A stretch of 64,000 nt of DNA from Membranipora membranacea (GCA_914767715.1 OU612066.1:22542283-22606282); one strand, 5' to 3'. Positions 36,201-47,490 are shown, counted from the first letter of the stretch. Notes: generated from the sequence alone by a model not told the origin. Translations and numbers: made by a program.

Positions 36201-39200
36201 AATTATTGAACTGATAGATGGCATATAAAACCGCCAATAAAAATGCTAAATCTAATGATACAATTTTCCTGTTGCCAGTTGTGTTCTCTTTTTTGTCAGA
36301 CAAGAACTCCAGGAACTTATTAATAAAGATTGGGCACCTCCTTGCTTCAAGATATGTATTGCTGACTGTCCTTGCAATTGTATCACTAAACACATCGATC
36401 TCATTCTTAAAAGTGTAATTTTGTCTATTTTTCCAGAAATCACATACAGTAATCAGATGTTGTCCTGGAATCTGACAAGACAGAACTGATACAGGATTGT
36501 GCTGCTGGCGTAGATGTTGCTGGCTGCTCCTTAGGTGGCGTTGGGATGGCAGCAGGCGGTGGTACCTTAGCATAATCATGCTCACATCCAGCGATCTCAC
36601 GTCCTATTATGTCACACATGACTCCTTTTTCCTGTGTGAATGTATTTTGAATGAATACAGATATGGTTTGTGATTTATATTTCTTATACAGTTGCTTGAA
36701 AAAATACAACAGCAGGGTAGCTTCACTGCTAACTTTGAAAGGTGTAGCTAGTCTCATGATTGTTAGCATAAGAGTTCTACAGACTTTGATACTTTTGTCA
36801 CTGATCACTATAACATTCACATCACTTGATTACCCAAATAAAAGCCAGTGAGTTGCCTTCTTTTACACTGTGGGAAGACAACTTTCTAAAAAATAAGCTA
36901 GTGAGACCAGGGAAGGGTAGGGTATACACATTGTATCCTTCAACAGTGATAGAGGCTAGACTGTCAAGGTCCCGAGCTGCTTATTGCTGATCACATACTC
37001 CTAGCAGCTCATGTGTAGGTTTACCACCTGATAACTTACCGATAATACAGGGAGAGCAGTGTGAGCATGAAAGAAAATAAAGTAAAATGAGAACTCGACT
37101 TTGTGATTTTTATTTCACCGCGAGTGAATAGAAGTGAGAAGTGCAAATATAACTGTAATGAATTCAAAACAAGTGTTAAACATTGCCATTAATAATAAAA
37201 AACGAAGTTTACTTACAACAGTCATAGGATGGTTATCAACAGTAGGCTAGAAAAAAGAACAACACTTATGCAATAGTACCTGCCAGAACCCCTCGGCTTT
37301 TCACCGAGCTAACGTCCCCACCTGATTGTATTTATCAGGCCATTCGCATGGCTATGTTACAAGCTGGCAGGCATGCCATGCGAATGAAAGACCGTCAAAG
37401 AATTGATTATGAGAAATTTAGATTGGTCCTGGGGACGATGGGTACATATACTGCCCAAACCTTCCACCTTCAATGACAACGATAAACGTTGCTGTTAAAA
37501 GGTTGACTAAGGTACTGCACACCCTAACATAGCCAGCTGCTCACAATCACACAGAGGTTTGCAGCAAAAATACCTTACCTTAGTCACAATCATTAGCAAC
37601 CAAGGAGTAACATATACTCAATTACTAATGGAAGACTACTTCAGTTACAGCACTGTCTTTTTGGAGGTTTGTCAAGATGGAAAAACATACTTTTTGGTGT
37701 GACTGAATAGAACCATTGCCAGACATAGCCGCCTGTCTTAGCATACTAGGTCAGACCAACCAACCTTATGAAGGATAGTGTGATGAACATGGAACACTCT
37801 AGGAACTGCCTGTGGCCGGTTGTTCTGCTTGGACTGCTAAGAATCATTCATTCATTTCAGCACATGAGCTATAAGTTGTATGCCTCATAAAGTATGTTAT
37901 GACTCACCTCTTTAGTCTGTATGGCCAGAGAAGGCACAGCATGAGCAAGCAGAGCATACATGCTCTTACTCCCACACCTCACTCTTACAACACACTCTCT
38001 CTCAAAATGTCTGCTGCATATGAGTGGTTTTAGGTTGGCACTCTGGGCAAGGGTGGGCAGGTTACTACACCATAGAACAAAATCATCACCTGAAGTAGGG
38101 CAGAGAAATACAGGGTCTCTATAGGTCCTTGCCTGCCCACAAACAAAACATTTAGGTGCCATTGTTATTCAAAGATTACTACTTCTTTATTTGCTCAACA
38201 GTTAAAAACCGAGGAAATTTAAATACCCACCAAACACTGTTTTGTGATTGGTTTGTGAATTTCAATTAACCCAATCATCTTAGGTTTTTCTACTACGGAA
38301 ACAACATGGCGGATGAGAGTGTGCAACTGTAATATTTCAATATTTTTAATTTAATATTTATTAATTACATATAAATTTAGAAAAAGGAAGTCATCATGCA
38401 TCAAATATTAAAATATAACTTTTGTGGTTGTAATCTGCTTTAAATAATCATGTTGGGCATCCTTAACCCAATAGTAATTAATGGTAGATAAAATAGCCTG
38501 ACATGGTCAGACAACTCCGATGCAAATATATGCCCTACACACTGATAGCCTATATATATATATATATACATATATGAATCACTCATTGTCCAGGGTTTTC
38601 ATGGGTACAATAGTGGGATATATAATATATGACACTTTATTGCACAAATGTGTGTATATATATATAATGTTGATATATATAACTCTATGGTGAAACATTA
38701 ATGTAAAAGGGAGGGAGAGAACTTCGCTTTATGTCTATTAAGGATCAAGTTTCTGATAATTTTGTAATTTACAGCTTCACATTGAGCTCAACTGGCATCA
38801 TGAGACTCAAAATATAAAGGAGTACATGAGATCAACCTCAACAGTAGACCAACAGAAGTTTTGTCAGACTCACAAAGATCAAGTCATCGGTCTCGGTTGC
38901 TCGAAGTGTGCAAAGGCTTACTGTTTCGAGTGTGTGTCCTCTGTTGGCCTTTGCCAAAATGGTGAGTGGCATTTCTAGTAACAGAGGTTGTATGAGTTCC
39001 ATTTTATTGTAATTGCAGTCTCGAAAACCTGATCAAAAATTTGTTCTCTCTCTGAAACTGAGGAGCCAAATCCTGACATCATAATTAACATTTCGCCTAT
39101 CGGGGCCTCCATAGGAGGTGGGTCTCTTAATTAAAAAAATAAAAAGCAAAATTATTCTCTATTTGTCCCTTGTTCAGTAAGTAAGACCTGCTAGTGATCT

Positions 39201-42200
39201 TGTTCCCGACGTGTTCACACCCTTGACAATACCCTTGACCGCATGTTCCTACTACTTCAAAATACAATCCTGCAATTTTATAAAGTTATGATCATCACAT
39301 TGAAATTTACTCATAATGTTAAATATTCCATCAATATTATCACTTGGTGAGAGTTCTTGATTCAGTTGGCTACTTACAGCCTCCCACTCCTCTTGGGACT
39401 TTGGTTTTGAGGCATTCACAGCCATATACAACAAGATTTCTGATTTTATATTCCAGCGAAAACACTGTCTTATTGAAGCCATCTACAAACAAATAATAAC
39501 GCTTAGAAAGTGATTACATACAAAAATTTATTTAACCTTGTTTGTATGAGGTAATAGTCAACCGAGCTGATACACTGCTGATTTTAATGGGTTTTTCGAG
39601 AGCCACACAACACGTTCTGATAATTTGGCATCAACTTATTGTGAGTGACGGATAGAATAAAATTTAAAAGCTGACTAATGCTAATATCAGATTTGTGCGA
39701 CGAAAACCCATTTTAGTGATGCTAAAATACTACTCATGATAGTATGAATTTATATGACATATGCGCAAGGTATTCTATCTATCCTAAGCCTACAAAAGTT
39801 CTAATACTCCCTCAACTCCTTTTAGCCAGCTAGTAGGTTCATTTAAAAGCCAAAGTACAGGATAACCCTATATGAATAGCGCAGCCTCTTTCACTTGGGC
39901 TTAATCAAGGTGTCTCTCCCACACCTTCCTTGGACCAATGAAGAGGGAGTTCATTGCTTGGACCAATATAACTACCCTTCCTATATATATATTACTATTC
40001 TCTTGTTGTTCATTCAACCAAGGAGTAAGTCCTTGTTCCAACAGACAGACACTAGACCAATGAACTCCCTCATTGACTAGACCAAGGAGTCCTCTAACTC
40101 TTTGGTATATCCAAGGAGTTAGAGACCTAAATCAAAGTCCTTGGTTGGAGCAACTTATGGTTTATGATCTGCTAGAAGAGAAGTGTCTACCAACATTAGA
40201 AAAATATCCAAATCCTAACAACAAGGACTTGCAATGCAAGTGAAAATAAAATAGTTGTACATAAGATTGTTCTGCACTGAAACTAGCGAAGATATCCCAG
40301 TAAAATTTTGATGGTCACTCCCTGATAACACTAGTTAGATAGACCTAAATATGGCTAAATAGATACCTTAATAACACACAGTTGATACCACAATCTGTAG
40401 AAGTACCAGTGAAAAATCAGTCTGAAGTAGGCCTACTGCTATGTAAGTTGATAATCATCAATCTTATACTGACTCTGAGTTACTAGTTAGAAAAGTCATC
40501 ACTTGAGTACATATAACTGATGAAATAGTATACAAAATTTGTCCATCATGCTCCAATTTTGTACCAACACATACAGTTATGATCTTACTTTGCTCAATGA
40601 TAAATGGTATGAGGCTAAAGGTGTCTCTTACTCTGAAAACAACAGCACAACAAGATTTATCGCTTGACTTAAATGAGTTCTCTCTTAGTGGAAATTATGC
40701 TGATAGTCCTAGAAATAAATTCTCAATACAAGTTTGTAGGAACATAAGCTAAATATGCTTTTCCGTGAAACGTAGAAGTTGTCGTGCTATTGTACACGTG
40801 ACACGTGCTGGTTTCCCGGATCCGAGAAGTTGTCGTATCTCGTCACGTTTCACGTTCCCGGACAGATTTCGCAACCTCTCTATTCCATCAATCTTAACAC
40901 GCACCATAGATTATTAAATTAGAACAGCTTGTTTAATGGCATATCCCAAATCTGATAGATTTGAGTATTCTTATTACCCTCTAGGTTCTAACCACAAGCT
41001 CATGTCTCTAAAAGAGCTCTCAGCTGAGGTGAAGAGATTACTGGAGCCTAAGAAGAAGGAATGTGAAGAGCTGTTTGATAAATGGTCAGCTGTGATGAAG
41101 GAGGCAGCGATCACTCTGTCTAACTGGGATACAGAAACTGAGGAAGGAGTCAAAATTATTGATGATACAGAGGAGAAACAGGTATGGTGATCATGCAGAA
41201 AAATGTAATACCAAAACTAATGAGGGGAATTTTCCTTACCAAGCTTTTCTACCTAATTATTCAGGATGTTCAAAAGTTTGAACACCACAGCAAAACATTT
41301 ATAATCTGAGTGAGCGTGAAAAATGATTTTGTCTGCCTCATTTTTATTTTTTCAGGACTGAATAACACTGTAGAACCATTCCGTGGTCAAATTGTGCTGT
41401 TAGCAGCCTTTACATGTCTACTTAATCTCTTTCTTTTATAGATAAAAGCTATCAGAGAGAAATATGGAAAATTGAAGGAGGAGTATATCACAAACAGATG
41501 CAGCACTAAAGATAAGCTAACAGAATATATAGAGAAGGATGCTGGACTAAAACTCACTGAGTTTCATGAACAGATTAAAATTTTACGGTCGGATCTATCC
41601 AAACCACACTGTGTAAGTAAATTCAATTTCAATATGATGGAAAAATCATAAATGAAGCCAAACAATGAGGCCCCATGACTCTGAAATAAGACATGGGTTC
41701 TTTAATTTTTAAACATGGAAAGAAAGAAAACTCATTTACAGTCATTAGTAACTAGAACCGCGCTTCCTGTACTAAGAAATTGAAGTTGTCCCCTCATTGA
41801 TATTAAGGAGGCAACTACAAATTTTCTCACATATGCAAAGTAACCTAAAATTTAAGCACAATATTGTCATACGCAGTGAACGATTCAATTAAGGTGTATA
41901 ACCTGACAGTAGATATCAGATAACCTTAAAATGCTCACCTTAACACATTCGTTAATGATTTCAACCGATTGGGATATTTGAATAACAGACTTCGAGTATT
42001 TGAGTTATTGAGTGTGAGTGTGGTTACTACAATCATTTACATATTTCTTCCCTTTCCTATCATACAGGTTGACCTGCTGCAAACAGAGAAGAATTTGGAA
42101 ACTAAACTAGATGATATGGCTAATGATGATGGATTCCAATCTCTTGTGGTGGGAAACCAGCAACTGATCCAGACCAATGGTATGCCTCTAATTTTCCTAG

Positions 42201-43586
42201 TGCGAGCCTCGCCATACAATGTGCAAGCGCTACAAAGCAACAGTTTCATGAAAAAATTCTGTAAGATTATATTTTTAGTGGAAATGTAGGGCCCTACTAG
42301 CTGTAAAACAAACCTGTCAGTAATGTATAAATGATTAATCCTAAAAACGGTAAAAATGCTTCTTGCCTATAGACATATCATCATAATTTATCACAGGGTT
42401 AGATGAAATAGTTCTAGTGATTGCTGGATTTGTTGTAATTCTGGTGCATCAACCCAACATGTAATATAAGTGATCAGTCATTTACTGTGTTTCAGATTCT
42501 GACACCACAGAGATAAACGCTGCTCTGGTACCAACAGACGACTTTGTGATCGGTGATGACCTCATGAGAAGTAGAAAACCTCCGACCTCGATACAGCTGG
42601 TGAAGCAGCTGACAGCAGAAATTTTTTGCTTTACATCATGTAGTTATAAAGGTGTGACTTATGTAGGTCTCGAAAGCGGCTCAATCAACAGTATAGATGA
42701 AGCTGGTAACAAGACTACAGACTTCATCAAACTACCCAGTATCATCCTCACCATAAGAGCTCATCAGGATCGACTCTACATTCTCATGTACGGACAACCT
42801 TACAAGATCTTTGTGTATGATTTGAATGGTCAACGGATCACCTCCCGGGATCACTCAGACAGCAATGGCTATTACCATGGGAACAAACTTTGTATTGTAA
42901 GAAACCAGATACTTGTTGCTGATGCCACCAATAAGAGAATCACTAACTATAATCTCAACGGGAAAGTGATGAGACAGATTCCATGTCCTAAGATCCTGCC
43001 CAACGCCAACAAATCCATGTGTTCAGCAGGAGAAGACTCTGTCATCATCACCACTAACTCACCTGCTCAGGTATTCAAGTTCAACATGAGCACAGAGACT
43101 GTACTCTGGACTACAAACCTCACAGAAGCACCATTCTCTGTAGCCTGCAGTAATGATGTAGTACTGGTCAGTGGAGATGGATACAACGGCAGTAAGAGAG
43201 GTGTATGGATAGAAGTTCTAAATGCAGCGACTGGTAAGAACTTTACTCGTTTAATTATATTATATACATGTAGGTCTTTCATATAACAATAGAGTACTAC
43301 AAAGTCCTGGTTAAATTAGTTTAGGGATTAGGGGATCAGTATCCTCATCGAAGCAACCAAACCACCAGTTAAATGTACGGATTTTGTTACCTTGTATTGT
43401 GCGGTCTAATGTATGCGCATACTTTCTTATCCTCTATTGCAAATTTCAGGTGAACACATTACAGAATTTAATGATCAAGAAGGAGTACAGACTTATGTGT
43501 TTGATTTATGGACAGAGAATAACAGACTGCTGGTGCCCAGCTATTATCAAAGCTCTGTGCTGTGTTATGAACTTCTCTATGATTAA
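30213..43586 (+). CDS. TRIM-type E3 ubiquitin ligase with propeller, unit A (643 aa)
   Basis: Eight coding exons with consistent phases: 30213-30385 (RING), 30779-30938 (B-box 1), 38775-38961 (B-box 2), 40928-41181, 41442-41612 and 42068-42179 (coiled coil), 42496-43233 and 43450-43586 (six-bladed NHL-like propeller). The start is the ATG before AVSVAEDAPHLV. RING ligands: CGNC, CDHVCCETC, CRVC. B-box 1: CEPCEKSG, CLTCEHKFCAAH. B-box 2: CQTHKDQV, CSKCAKAYCFEC. Propeller blades show GVTYVGLESGSIN, RLYILMYGQPYKIFVYDLNG, QILVADATNKRITNYNLNG and DVVLVSGDGYNGS repeats. The architecture matches the RBCC-NHL class, which ubiquitinates targets bound by the propeller, mostly in the cytoplasm. The frame is open throughout. 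The intron between the B-boxes holds a 7.6-kb transposon insertion, so expression may be impaired although the coding sequence is intact. Upstream lie three tandem first-exon copies. Confidence 0.88.
31594..32103 (+). pseudogene. P2X7-C-terminal-type (P2XR_C) ORF, frameshifted
   Basis: The open frame from about 31695 to the TAA at 32101-32103 ends with FRYHGYRNYISFIHGHLG, RRLVIPVCVTKHLRHRFPDP and GEYTGF. This pattern is characteristic of the cytoplasmic ballast-type domain of P2X7 and of many stand-alone invertebrate proteins. An ATG at 31594 (MAEPSAYAGK) is linked to it only through two frameshifts, near 31622 and 31680, with the middle piece (DVEYPDLSDTASEKMER) in a third frame. The Cys-rich zinc-binding part of the domain is not seen. 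It faces the transposase gene convergently, 593 bp from that gene's stop. No channel part is present. It is a probable second, decayed gene of the transposon or of its insertion site. Confidence 0.65.
32697..38162 (-). CDS. THAP-domain Kolobok-type DDE transposase, intact (658 aa)
   Basis: Thirteen exons on the minus strand: 38162-37908 (THAP), 37246-37217, 36631-36448, 36193-35893, 35665-35502, 35258-35173, 34973-34823, 34634-34525, 34329-34142, 33915-33791, 33541-33404, 33176-33019, 32783-32697. They join in one open frame of 659 codons including stop. The THAP finger shows CFVC and, 40 residues on, ICSRHF. The catalytic core shows VTGDGRFDSPGHSARYC (first Asp), VGCVATDGHTG (second Asp), HQLDVWHVCKGFVKKL, and a candidate Glu in HDPMSRDEIRQWEWLE. 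These are Kolobok hallmarks; the superfamily inserts at TTAA. Exon 4 seems to use a GC donor (ATGAG|GCAGGT), because the GT four bases on breaks the frame. An intact frame suggests recent activity. The family call is by motif memory, not by a search. Confidence 0.85.
37313..37437. repeat. Inverted-repeat mini-element in transposase intron
   Basis: CGTCCCCA (37313) pairs with TGGGGACG (ends 37437), and inner arms CATTCGCATGGC (37341-37352) pair with GCCATGCGAATG (37375-37386). It looks like a small MITE nested in the first long intron of the Kolobok gene. Confidence 0.6.
39336..40892. repeat. 1,557-bp segment present only in unit A, flanked by 12-bp direct repeat
   Basis: TATTCCATCAAT occurs at 39324-39335 and at 40881-40892; unit B has it once (about 53812-53823), with the flanks directly joined. 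Either this is an insertion with a 12-bp duplication or unit B lost it between the repeats. The segment contains hairpin-forming blocks near 39895-40170 (GACCAATGAAGAGGGAGTTC against GACCAATGAACTCCCTC). No transposase or terminal repeat is visible. Confidence 0.75.
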
Positions 43587-44455
43587 TGTTTAGCTTTCAG
43601 TAACTTTATATAGGCAGTGAATTTCTATATAAATTATGATTTACAGAAAACTGTTGCCCACTTTATGATTAAATTTCTAATAAACAAAATTTAGTTTTAG
43701 ATATTATAATGTTGAGGTTAACCTTATCATCATAAAGCTCACCGCTATCAAGGCAGATAAACTTCATACTTTATAGAGTTCAAACCAAGTTAAATCATCA
43801 ATTGTCATAAAAAATCATTGACAGTTGATGGCGTTGTTTACAAAAGTGCTAGCTAACATTTCCCGCCTATTTATTACATTCCCTTTACAGTTATTTCCAT
43901 CTCTCTCAATTTGAAGCCGTCCGTTCCTGCAAAAATATGTTTTATGTATTTAAATTTATGTAATTTATATAAAAACATTTATTATTTACGCCTGTAATCA
44001 AGAGGACCCAAATTCTGACCTTAGCGGTTAGTCTCAGCAAGGGGAGGGGAATTCAATTTTTACTGGACTGAGCCCCTATTGATAGCTTCTAACCTATTTA
44101 ATTACCACCATAAGTAAGCTGTTTTCTCCATGATTTATTTCCATTTCACACAAAAAATACAGATTTAAACTTATTTTATTTCAACTGCATAAGCAAGTAT
44201 TTCCAGCGCAACAGTACTGTCCACCAAAGTCCACATGTTCTGATAGGATGGTACTGCAATTGTAACTAGCAGTAGGCAAAAGACTGAGATACATCGAAGT
44301 CATCAAGCCATATTGAATCATGCTTGAATATACATGGTAAGGCTTTCCGGCATGTCAACCTATAAAGGCCAGCGCTACAGTCAGGATGGAGAACATCATT
44401 ACAGTTAAACTAAGCAGTACTGTATTTTTAGTAAAACAAGCATTATAATAAAAAC
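43587..44455. other. TRIM 3' flank, conserved in unit B
   Basis: Collinear with 56539-57404 at high similarity. It holds AATAAAC-type polyadenylation-like signals soon after the TRIM stop (TCTAATAAACAAAAT at about 43676) and no coding signal. Confidence 0.6.
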
Positions 44456-44746
44456 ATGGCAACTTTGGGAACAGGACGCTTTCCTGAGCACCGTGCTGAT
44501 AGATACAATGAAATATTCTATGCATTGATGCCCGAACGGTGTCGACAAGAAAGGCAGTGGCTTGATGACAGATTGTCCAGCTTTCTTACTATTGTTTCTC
44601 CAAAATGGACAAATCTATGTATACAACCTTTGCTCTATACTGTAAGTATCAATTGGATGGCTGATGATTCTGATATTTCCATGTTAATACAAGAAATATG
44701 TGAGATCATGGATAAACTCGCTCCGCAGACAGTTTCAATGCTTTAA
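44456..44746 (+). CDS. Small unrecognised protein (96 aa)
   Basis: Open frame MATLGTGRFPEHRADRYNE... ending in TVSML. It contains Trp-rich segments (RQWLDDRLSSF, SPKWTNL, SINWMADDSD), a helical-looking acidic tail and a TAA stop. The twin in unit B is broken by an early stop, which argues either that this copy is the surviving gene or that both are decaying. A splice-donor-like CTATACT|GTAAGT inside the frame could mean that the true product is shorter or spliced. No domain is recognised. It lies 870 bp downstream of the TRIM stop on the same strand. Confidence 0.4.
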   Translation: MATLGTGRFPEHRADRYNEIFYALMPERCRQERQWLDDRLSSFLTIVSPKWTNLCIQPLLYTVSINWMADDSDISMLIQEICEIMDKLAPQTVSML

Positions 44747-45488
44747 ACATGGTTAATGACTCATGCTCAGGATCCTTAGTGTTATGAGCTAGTTTTAGAT
44801 TATGAAGTACATGATGTGAATGCTGATGTCAGCATTGTAAGTATAGCAAGACCCGCAGTCAGCGAGAATTGTTGACAGACATCAGTCAATAGATTTTAAC
44901 CGTATTCATTGCAAATAAGAATATGTGTCTGGTAAAAGGACCCTTACACACAACTGCTACCCCTCTGGTTCTAGCTGGGCTTTGTATATATTTGGGATTG
45001 TTCCTACGGTCGCATTTGTTCTCAACGGAAAACTATTGTAGTAAATTTGTGACACCCATATCAGCAGATCATGTTGCCATGCTTTGTCATTTGATACATC
45101 ATTCTTAGTCTGAGCTTAGAAACAGTGATTGACCTCTTCTTGAAGTATCTTCATGAGAAGGACTATTCTGTGGTTTTTTCTCCTTTCATGCGATGCCAGC
45201 AGGCCTAACCCGAACCGGCGTCAGTGATATTAGCGCTTTGTGATGGCTGATACGTAAACCTGATCGATCTGTGTCGGATCTTCTCGGGTGACCCAACGTC
45301 TTTGTTGAAGGTGGAGTCAATCATTGGCCGGTCAGAAAACTCCTCTGAGAGCTGGTTCTGACTAAAAAATCCACTGTCCGCCCAGACGGTCTCTGGAAAG
45401 CGATTGATAAAAGCCTTCACTGTTAATATTTGCTTGTTGAGCAATTGAGAGCTGTCTCCTTATTGATTATTTTGAGACAACTCTAAAC
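44747..45488. other. Gene-poor stretch, partly shared with unit B
   Basis: Matches 57696-58058 discontinuously. Contains a hairpin of the GAGCTGTCTCCTTATTGAT / GAGACAACTCT family at 45446-45483. No gene is supported. Confidence 0.55.
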
Positions 45489-45758
45489 CATTCTGATTGT
45501 AGGATAGCCTCGTGACATAGTCTATCTCTACAGCACAGCAGTGGTGGCGCTGCCTTCCATCAGGAAAGGCAACTCCCAGGGTTCAAGGTTATGAGATAGC
45601 AAAACCAGTGTTCCATTTAGGCCCAAATATTTCCAAATTATGGGTTTCCATTGTTTTCCCAATTTTGGTACTCAGACTAGGTGAATTAGTTCAAGCCCTA
45701 TGCTGCAGAGACGAACGTATGCCTCAACAGTTTGCACATGCGCAGACTGACTCTAAAC
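45489..45758 (+). mobile_element. SINE-like insertion with 9-bp target duplication
   Basis: ACTCTAAAC is found at 45480-45488 and again at 45750-45758; unit B has one GCTCTAAAC (58050-58058) with nothing in between. The inserted ~261 bp has a tRNA-like stretch (CAGTGGTGGCGCTGCC, then CTCCCAGGGTTCAAGG resembling a B box). It inserted after the segmental duplication. Confidence 0.75.
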
Positions 45759-45968
45759 AGGAAATGAATGATCGGCCATTTTGGAACTTATGCTGACAAC
45801 ATGCCATATGATTCCATCTGCCTAAGCTGCTTTCTTTTAGAAATGTTTAATTCTTGAAACAAATGTCTGTATGAGTTGATTAACAAGTGAGAACATGAAA
45901 ACAGCTGCAACCAATTAACTAACCTTCATTGCTGAAGCTTCTGGTACTCAACTATACTTGGAGCAGAG

Positions 45969-46293
45969 GCGTGTATTCTAAAAAATTTCACCCACTGACT
46001 TTTTAGAGATGAGCATAATGATCGGGCGCAGCCCGATCCACACGCCGTAGGCGTGGAGGGTGTGGGTGTGTCAATATTCCAGGCTTTTGATTGGCTTGTC
46101 CAGCTCAAGGTCAAAAGTCAAACTCTGTATGTACCGTAATTCCTCACTTATAAGAAATCCCCCCTTGGGAAAAGTAAAAATGCTCCAATTATAAAGCACC
46201 CATTTGAAAAAAATCTGCAATTGTTGGGATTGAACTCATATTGATAATAAACAGTGATTATCAGGCAGACGCTCTACACACTGAGCTATTCAG
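45969..46293 (-). mobile_element. tRNA-derived SINE (copy 1), minus strand
   Basis: The reverse strand starts with a tRNA-like head (CTGAATAGCTCAGTGTGTAG, GAGCGTCTGCC, then TGAGTTCAATCCCAA as B box) and runs into a body with two adjacent perfect hairpins, GATCGGGC-GCA-GCCCGATC and CACGCC-GTA-GGCGTG. A second copy is at 60173-60505. The two copies sit at non-equivalent positions relative to the neighbouring C18orf63-like fragments. Confidence 0.75.
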
Positions 46294-47490
46294 ATTCAGA
46301 TTTTGGAGATTATACACTGTTTATTTTTCGTCATTTTTAATCCTGTTTGCGTCCTATAAGTTCCCAAAATTCCCTAATTTCATCTATTCTAGGTATCATT
46401 TCAACCCCGAATCACCCCAAAAACAAAGCATTATTGCAAACTTGGGCTAGTCAGCTGACTAGATAACTATTTGATACTGCAATCAGTTAGAGGCGAGATT
46501 GCTTGTTGCCAAATACCCAGCTTATGTGATTATGTCTGCATATCATACCTTAGATATTGTCCAGCTTCCTCATGTAATGATGGGTACAATTCAATATGAA
46601 ATGAACTATGCCATACATGTAGTTCTTATCCACAACAATAAAGTTTAGTACACAAGTACCCTGAATTAGTCATTTGTTATTATTGAGAAACCCTCTATTT
46701 TACAGAAAACAGAAGCAAAAGGAAATGTCTATTATAACGTGCGAGTCCTCTGTGTTACATGCAGTGATTTTAACAGCAGCAGCAGCAGCAGCACAGATTC
46801 ATCATGACGACTACCTCAAGATGAAAAGAAAAGGTGTTGCGGCTTGTCGCGGAATCATTTCTAATCTCGGATTAGAAGACAGCTCCAGTATGGATTATTC
46901 ATCTAGATACTACAGTTATACTACTGATTATAGGAGTATATGAATAGCAGATGTACACTTAGTACCAGATAAATCACGAGCTCTATATGACTCTTCTCCC
47001 AGAGATATGAAACAAAATTCAGGATAATATTGATGTATAAGATCAGTCCTGAATTATTTCTACTCATGGATTATGTAGCTACTCCTAGACGGATAATTCT
47101 TCAAGATATTTCAGCTTTATTGGAATAACAGGAGATGACAATCCACTCAGACCTCTATGTCAGTACATCTGCACAGCTATGGTGGGTTTCGGCTTTAACC
47201 CCTCACACTTTCAATACAAGATAGGTTATTTGACTTTCCATAATTTTTATACTGGAACAGTAAACCACATGCAAAAAATGACTTTAGCTGCAAAATGCAA
47301 ATAACACCGTCACATCTAACCAATAATGCATTAAAATGTTGGAAACAAAATTGTTATCAACACAGCCATGAAGATATAATGGAAAGACGCAATGAATATT
47401 CCATAAGAAAACTACACAAACTGGACCATGAACATAAAATAGCCTGTGAGCCAGTATGAGTGTAAACATAAAAATATATATAGGGAGACA
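46294..47490. other. Start of unit B; conserved block with CAG repeat
   Basis: 46298-47200 matches about 21530-22230 and 61838-62710. An acceptor-like TTTACAG at about 46704 is followed by an open stretch (KQKQKEMSIITCESS... to SSMDYSSRYYSYTTDY, stop at 46941). Here it contains six CAG triplets (46774-46791) that encode a poly-Ala run and are absent from the other copies. The copy at 62211-62417 is open over a different length. Whether it is a real exon is unclear. Confidence 0.5.

Larger units (their letters stand above)
31054..38660 (-). mobile_element. ~7.6-kb insertion carrying a THAP-Kolobok transposon
   Basis: The intron between B-box 1 and B-box 2 in the unit B TRIM gene is about 240 bp; in unit A the same flanks (GGAATGAATGAGTAATATAT and ATGTTGATATATATAACTC) are separated by about 7.6 kb of unrelated sequence. 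The junctions fall in an AT microsatellite, so the exact ends, terminal repeats and target duplication could not be resolved. Inside are an intact THAP-Kolobok transposase on the minus strand and a convergent P2X7-C-terminal-like ORF. Because unit B lacks it, insertion followed the duplication, or unit B lost it. Confidence 0.85.

Noticed and set aside
39050-39139. Plus-strand frame SETEEPNPDIIINISPIGAS after B-box 2, conserved in unit B at about 53540
   Set aside because: Conserved between the copies, but the preceding acceptor leads into a stop (TGA after three codons) and no donor keeps the phase to the coiled-coil exon. The similarity is expected from recent duplication.
39252-39482. Minus-strand ORF (MASIRQCFRWNIKSEILLY) in a TRIM intron
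   Set aside because: Weak resemblance to helical chromatin-protein segments only; unit B keeps just part of it. Used as an argument about the 1,557-bp difference but not called a gene.
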